DNA of 64,000 nucleotides from Verrucomicrobiales bacterium (GTDB lineage Bacteria > Verrucomicrobiota > Verrucomicrobiia > Verrucomicrobiales > DEV007): the NCBI GenBank assembly GCA_029213195.1, contig JARGNI010000009.1, positions 1-64,000 of the forward strand. Reading direction: 5' to 3'. Position 1 is the first letter of the stretch; every line of letters starts with the position of its first letter. Of this stretch, positions 61,534 through 64,000 are shown piece by piece. The notes below the pieces were generated by a model that was not told the DNA's origin, did no database searches, and saw only the letters and a program-made list of their open reading frames with translations. The translations under genes and the position numbers were made by a program.

Positions 61534-61881
61534 CAAAACCGAAGATCGCGACAGGGTGCCGGACCGATGAACTACTCCAGATAAAATTATAATTATTATA
61601 ATTTTAATACGAAGGTAATCGTTTTCAACTGCTTTCTCGCAATGGGACCCTCATCCGGACATTTCGATCCGCATGATGGAAGGCCTGTATCCAATCGGGC
61701 GACATCTCTCGGATGCGGACTGTCGGGCGTCTTTGAAAGACTTTGCCTCGCAGCTCTGTTTCGACGCGGAGGACCGACAGACCTCCGAAGTCGACCTCGA
61801 AGCAATTCGCGAACTTCGAGAGAATATTGAAAAATCGCACCCTTCCCCTCCCGGAGCAGAGGATTGATCCAACTCTTGCGA
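61534..61881. other. 348-bp intergenic gap with AT-rich promoter region and one weak small ORF
   Basis: The left part (61578-61625) is AT-rich with the palindrome. A 64-codon plus-strand frame at 61673-61867 (starting MMEGLYPIGRHL) has a charged, helix-like translation but no ribosome binding site or family match, so I do not call it a gene. Nothing else is seen. Confidence 0.5.
61583..61605. promoter_or_regulatory. Perfect AT-only palindrome upstream of the DUF6875-like gene
   Basis: AAAATTATAAT and ATTATAATTTT form an 11-bp perfect inverted repeat with a single T in the centre. It is made of A and T only inside GC-rich surroundings. It lies about 50 bp before the ATG at 61533. It could be an operator or a promoter element for the DUF6875-GNAT pair. 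Confidence 0.5.
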
Positions 61882-63738
61882 TCAGGGTAGCTTCTCGGGA
61901 CCGCTGCTGTCGAGTTCCGTGGTTGGAGCCACCAGTTTCTCGGATGGATCAAATACGAGACTGATGAGGACATCTCCCTTAGACGGATCATTGAGCCGGG
62001 GAGTCTCCACCTTGAGAACCTCATCCGTGATCCGAAAAACAACGAGTGCATCCTCCCCATACATCGAGAGAAACGACTCGTAGGAGAATTCTTCATTCAG
62101 CGTGGTCTTCTTGATCACGGCGCCCTCTTCCACCATTTCTTCAATCTCGGCCGATGAGATTGCTCGATTACCGAAGAGGCGACCATTGAATTCTGCCGAA
62201 GCACTTTGTCGCTCCGACTTCTCGTGGTCCACCGGCTGAAGTTGGAAAACATGAGAAGCTCCTAACGAATGCCCCAAGTTGATACAGGCCAGGGTATTGA
62301 CCTGATCGTTTGGGGTGCTCGCGACCATATTTCCGATCCCGACCAGATCGATCTCCTCCGAGGCATACTCGGACAGGACATTTGCGTTCACCGAAGGCAG
62401 CCCCGCCATCCGGGCACTGGAAGTGACCTCGTAGTTGGAGTCCAACATGAGAACGCGGAAACCAGCGTCCTGCACGAGTTTCGCCACCTCGATCGTCCAG
62501 CGACGCACTCCGACAAAGAGAATCCCCTGGGGATTCTTCATAGCGATACCAAGCTGTTTGGCTACAGGTGCCGCAAGAAGCCCATAAAATGCCACCGTAC
62601 CGACGATGACAAAGTAGGTCACCGGGACAATGCGTGCCGCCTCCGGTGCGAAAGCCCCACCACTCGCCGCGAGTTCGAGCGCAAACACGGAGGAAACCGC
62701 CGCTGCTACGATCCCCCGTGGCGCCATCAGCGAGAGAAAGACTTTTTCCCGAAAGCTGACACTTGAGCTACCTGCCAGGCTGATAAAGACACTGGCCGGG
62801 CGAACGATCACGATGAGCGCGAGGAGAAACAGCAAGGCCTCTTTCCACACCATCTGGATATCATCGATCCCGATCCGAGCGCCCAGGACGATGAAGAGGC
62901 AGGAAATGAGAATCGTCCTCAGGGTCTCCTTGAACTCCACGACATGTCGGATCTTGGCTCGCTCCTGGTTCGCGAGGCCGATCCCGATGATCGTCACGGT
63001 GAGCAGTCCCGACTCGTGCTGGATCAGGTTGGACACGGTAAAAAGCAGCAGGCCGACGGTGAGGACGACCACCGACTGCAGAAAATCTGGAATCCAGTGC
63101 CAGCTCAAGGCAAAGGACAGGGCCCAGGCCGCAGCGTATCCGAGACCGACTCCCACGAGCAGAGTCTTTCCCAGACCAAGAAGAACTCCTGTCGCTCCCA
63201 TTGGTCCATGTCCATGTCCATGTCCGAAAAAGACCCCAAAGACCAGGACAGCGAGAATCGCGCCTACGGGATCGATCACGATTCCCTCCCATTTCAGAAT
63301 CGAGTTTACCGAACGCTTCGGCTTCACCGTTTGCAACAAGGGGCCAATCACCGTCGGGCCGGTCACCACCAGGATCGCGGAAATCAAGATCCCGACCTGC
63401 CAACTGAATCCACCCACGTAGTACGCGGCGAGGGACGAAAGAACCCAGGTGACGAGGCTCCCAAGACCGACGAGACGAAGAACGGCGGTTCCAGCCTCCT
63501 TCAGTTCCGAGAACCGCAGGGTCAGCCCGCCTTCCAGCAGGATAATTCCTACAGCGAGGGAAACGAGGACGAAAAGGGTCTGTTGGTCGACAATCTCGGA
63601 CTGGTCGTAAAACTGCCCAGCGAGGAAACCGGTTCCCAGCAGGAGCAGGATCGAAGGCAGCTTGAGTCGCCAGGCGATCCATTGCGCCCCGATACCCAAG
63701 AGAAGAACCAGGGTGTAGAAAATAAGTCTTTCGTCCAT
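61882..63738 (-). CDS. CPA-type Na+(K+)/H+ antiporter with RCK (TrkA-N-like) domain
   Basis: Protein of 618 residues from the ATG at 63738 (MDERLIFYTLVLLLGIGAQW). About 12-13 transmembrane helices fill residues 1-400. The ion-binding region includes SAILVVTGPTVIGPLLQT, a CPA1-type place, and LKWEGIVIDPVGAILA. The cytosolic C-terminal half (about 405-618) begins with an RCK/TrkA-N Rossmann segment (ILFVGVRRWTIEVAKLVQDAGFRVLMLD), where the glycine motif is modified, and ends in a possible RCK-C lobe. It exchanges monovalent cation for protons for pH and salt balance, as fits a marine life style. A His-Gly loop (about 166-172) may bind metal. No neighbour is linked. Confidence 0.9.
   Translation of the reverse strand: MDERLIFYTLVLLLGIGAQWIAWRLKLPSILLLLGTGFLAGQFYDQSEIVDQQTLFVLVSLAVGIILLEGGLTLRFSELKEAGTAVLRLVGLGSLVTWVLSSLAAYYVGGFSWQVGILISAILVVTGPTVIGPLLQTVKPKRSVNSILKWEGIVIDPVGAILAVLVFGVFFGHGHGHGPMGATGVLLGLGKTLLVGVGLGYAAAWALSFALSWHWIPDFLQSVVVLTVGLLLFTVSNLIQHESGLLTVTIIGIGLANQERAKIRHVVEFKETLRTILISCLFIVLGARIGIDDIQMVWKEALLFLLALIVIVRPASVFISLAGSSSVSFREKVFLSLMAPRGIVAAAVSSVFALELAASGGAFAPEAARIVPVTYFVIVGTVAFYGLLAAPVAKQLGIAMKNPQGILFVGVRRWTIEVAKLVQDAGFRVLMLDSNYEVTSSARMAGLPSVNANVLSEYASEEIDLVGIGNMVASTPNDQVNTLACINLGHSLGASHVFQLQPVDHEKSERQSASAEFNGRLFGNRAISSAEIEEMVEEGAVIKKTTLNEEFSYESFLSMYGEDALVVFRITDEVLKVETPRLNDPSKGDVLISLVFDPSEKLVAPTTELDSSGPEKLP
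63205..63222. repeat. Triplicated 6-bp unit in the antiporter gene
   Basis: Three copies of TCCATG in a row. On the coding strand they encode alternating His-Gly of a loop between membrane helices. Unit length six keeps the frame, so copy number changes would lengthen or shorten the loop by two residues per copy. Confidence 0.7.
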
Positions 63739-64000
63739 CGTGTCGTCATCCCGAGAAGCATTCCACAAGCCAACACTTCACTGTCAGAAACCCTTCGACG
63801 GAATCTCGGACATGGCAACCTGCAGTGGTGACCGACTCGGAAAAAGATGAGAAACCCTTTTGCGGAGTCGTAACCTGTGTCGAGGATGTAGGATGAAAGG
63901 TTACGATCGGTTTCCCTTTTCATCCGCCTCGATTCCTTTCTTTGCCTAACTTATGTGTTCTTCTTCGACTCAAGCCCTGCGAAAAAGAAGCATCGTCCTC

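Noticed and set aside
61673-61867. 64-codon plus-strand frame in the gap before the antiporter
   Set aside because: Charged, helix-like translation but no ribosome binding site, homologue or coupling; kept only as a note on the gap.
63953-64000. Possible start of a plus-strand gene at the right edge (MCSSSTQALRKRSIVL...)
   Set aside because: Only 16 codons are visible, with no clear ribosome binding site, so it cannot be supported.
1-64000. tRNA, rRNA, CRISPR, transposon or prophage
   Set aside because: Gaps are short, and no tRNA-like cloverleaf, spaced direct repeats, transposase or phage gene was seen.

Overview
The window looks like a chromosomal segment of a carbohydrate-degrading PVC-superphylum bacterium. 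Verrucomicrobiota is more likely than Planctomycetota, but this rests on gene families only. The evidence is the dense set of exported formylglycine sulfatases and the PVC-typical families DUF1501, DUF1552, DUF1549/DUF1553, DUF1592-type large cytochromes, ThuA-like proteins and DUF1080. Twin-arginine and Sec signal peptides are abundant, and the DNA is GC-rich. No rRNA, tRNA, CRISPR array, transposase or SusC/SusD pair is visible.

Layout: (1) 1-15 kb. The 3' end of an FAD oxidoreductase, a ceramidase-like protein, a ThuA-like protein, a sulfatase, an unrecognised 627-residue exported protein, a large esterase, a 1305-residue two-module glycosidase-like protein and an exported glutathione peroxidase. 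(2) 13.5-18.3 kb. Three sulfatases in a row. (3) 18.4-21.1 kb. A complete arsR-GAPDH-arsJ arsenate-resistance operon. (4) 21.2-36.7 kb. A HAD phosphatase cut by an in-frame stop, a GQSNM esterase, DUF1552 with a DUF1592-type dihaem protein, a PhoD-like phosphatase, an exported pyruvyl-transferase-like protein, a DUF1549/DUF1553 cytochrome coupled to DUF1501, and a GNAT enzyme. (5) 36.7-42 kb. A three-gene operon: pentahaem cytochrome with PA14-like segment, beta-propeller, ThuA-like protein. (6) 42-58 kb. Four more sulfatases, a sialate-O-acetylesterase-like protein, an exported PepC-like peptidase, a GH99-like/esterase fusion, DUF1080 coupled to a sugar isomerase, a PQQ-type propeller and a small membrane protein. 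(7) 58-64 kb. A di-haem cytochrome-c peroxidase with an internal amber codon, a doubly frameshifted GNAT gene coupled to a DUF6875-like gene, and a Na+/H+ antiporter with an RCK domain.

Functional reading: eight sulfatases, at least four esterases, the GH86-like module and the GH99-like module suggest desulfation, deacetylation and cleavage of a sulfated, acylated (probably marine algal) polysaccharide outside the cytoplasm. The two ThuA-like proteins, DUF1080 and the exported isomerase would fit an oxidation-based 3-keto-glycoside route. The haem proteins could take up the electrons. All of this is inference from families and neighbourhood.

Four genes show in-frame stops or frameshifts (FAD oxidoreductase fragment, HAD, cytochrome-c peroxidase, GNAT). 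Either this stretch is decaying or the assembly carries errors. No single stop codon is reassigned, because TGA, TAA and TAG all occur in these positions.
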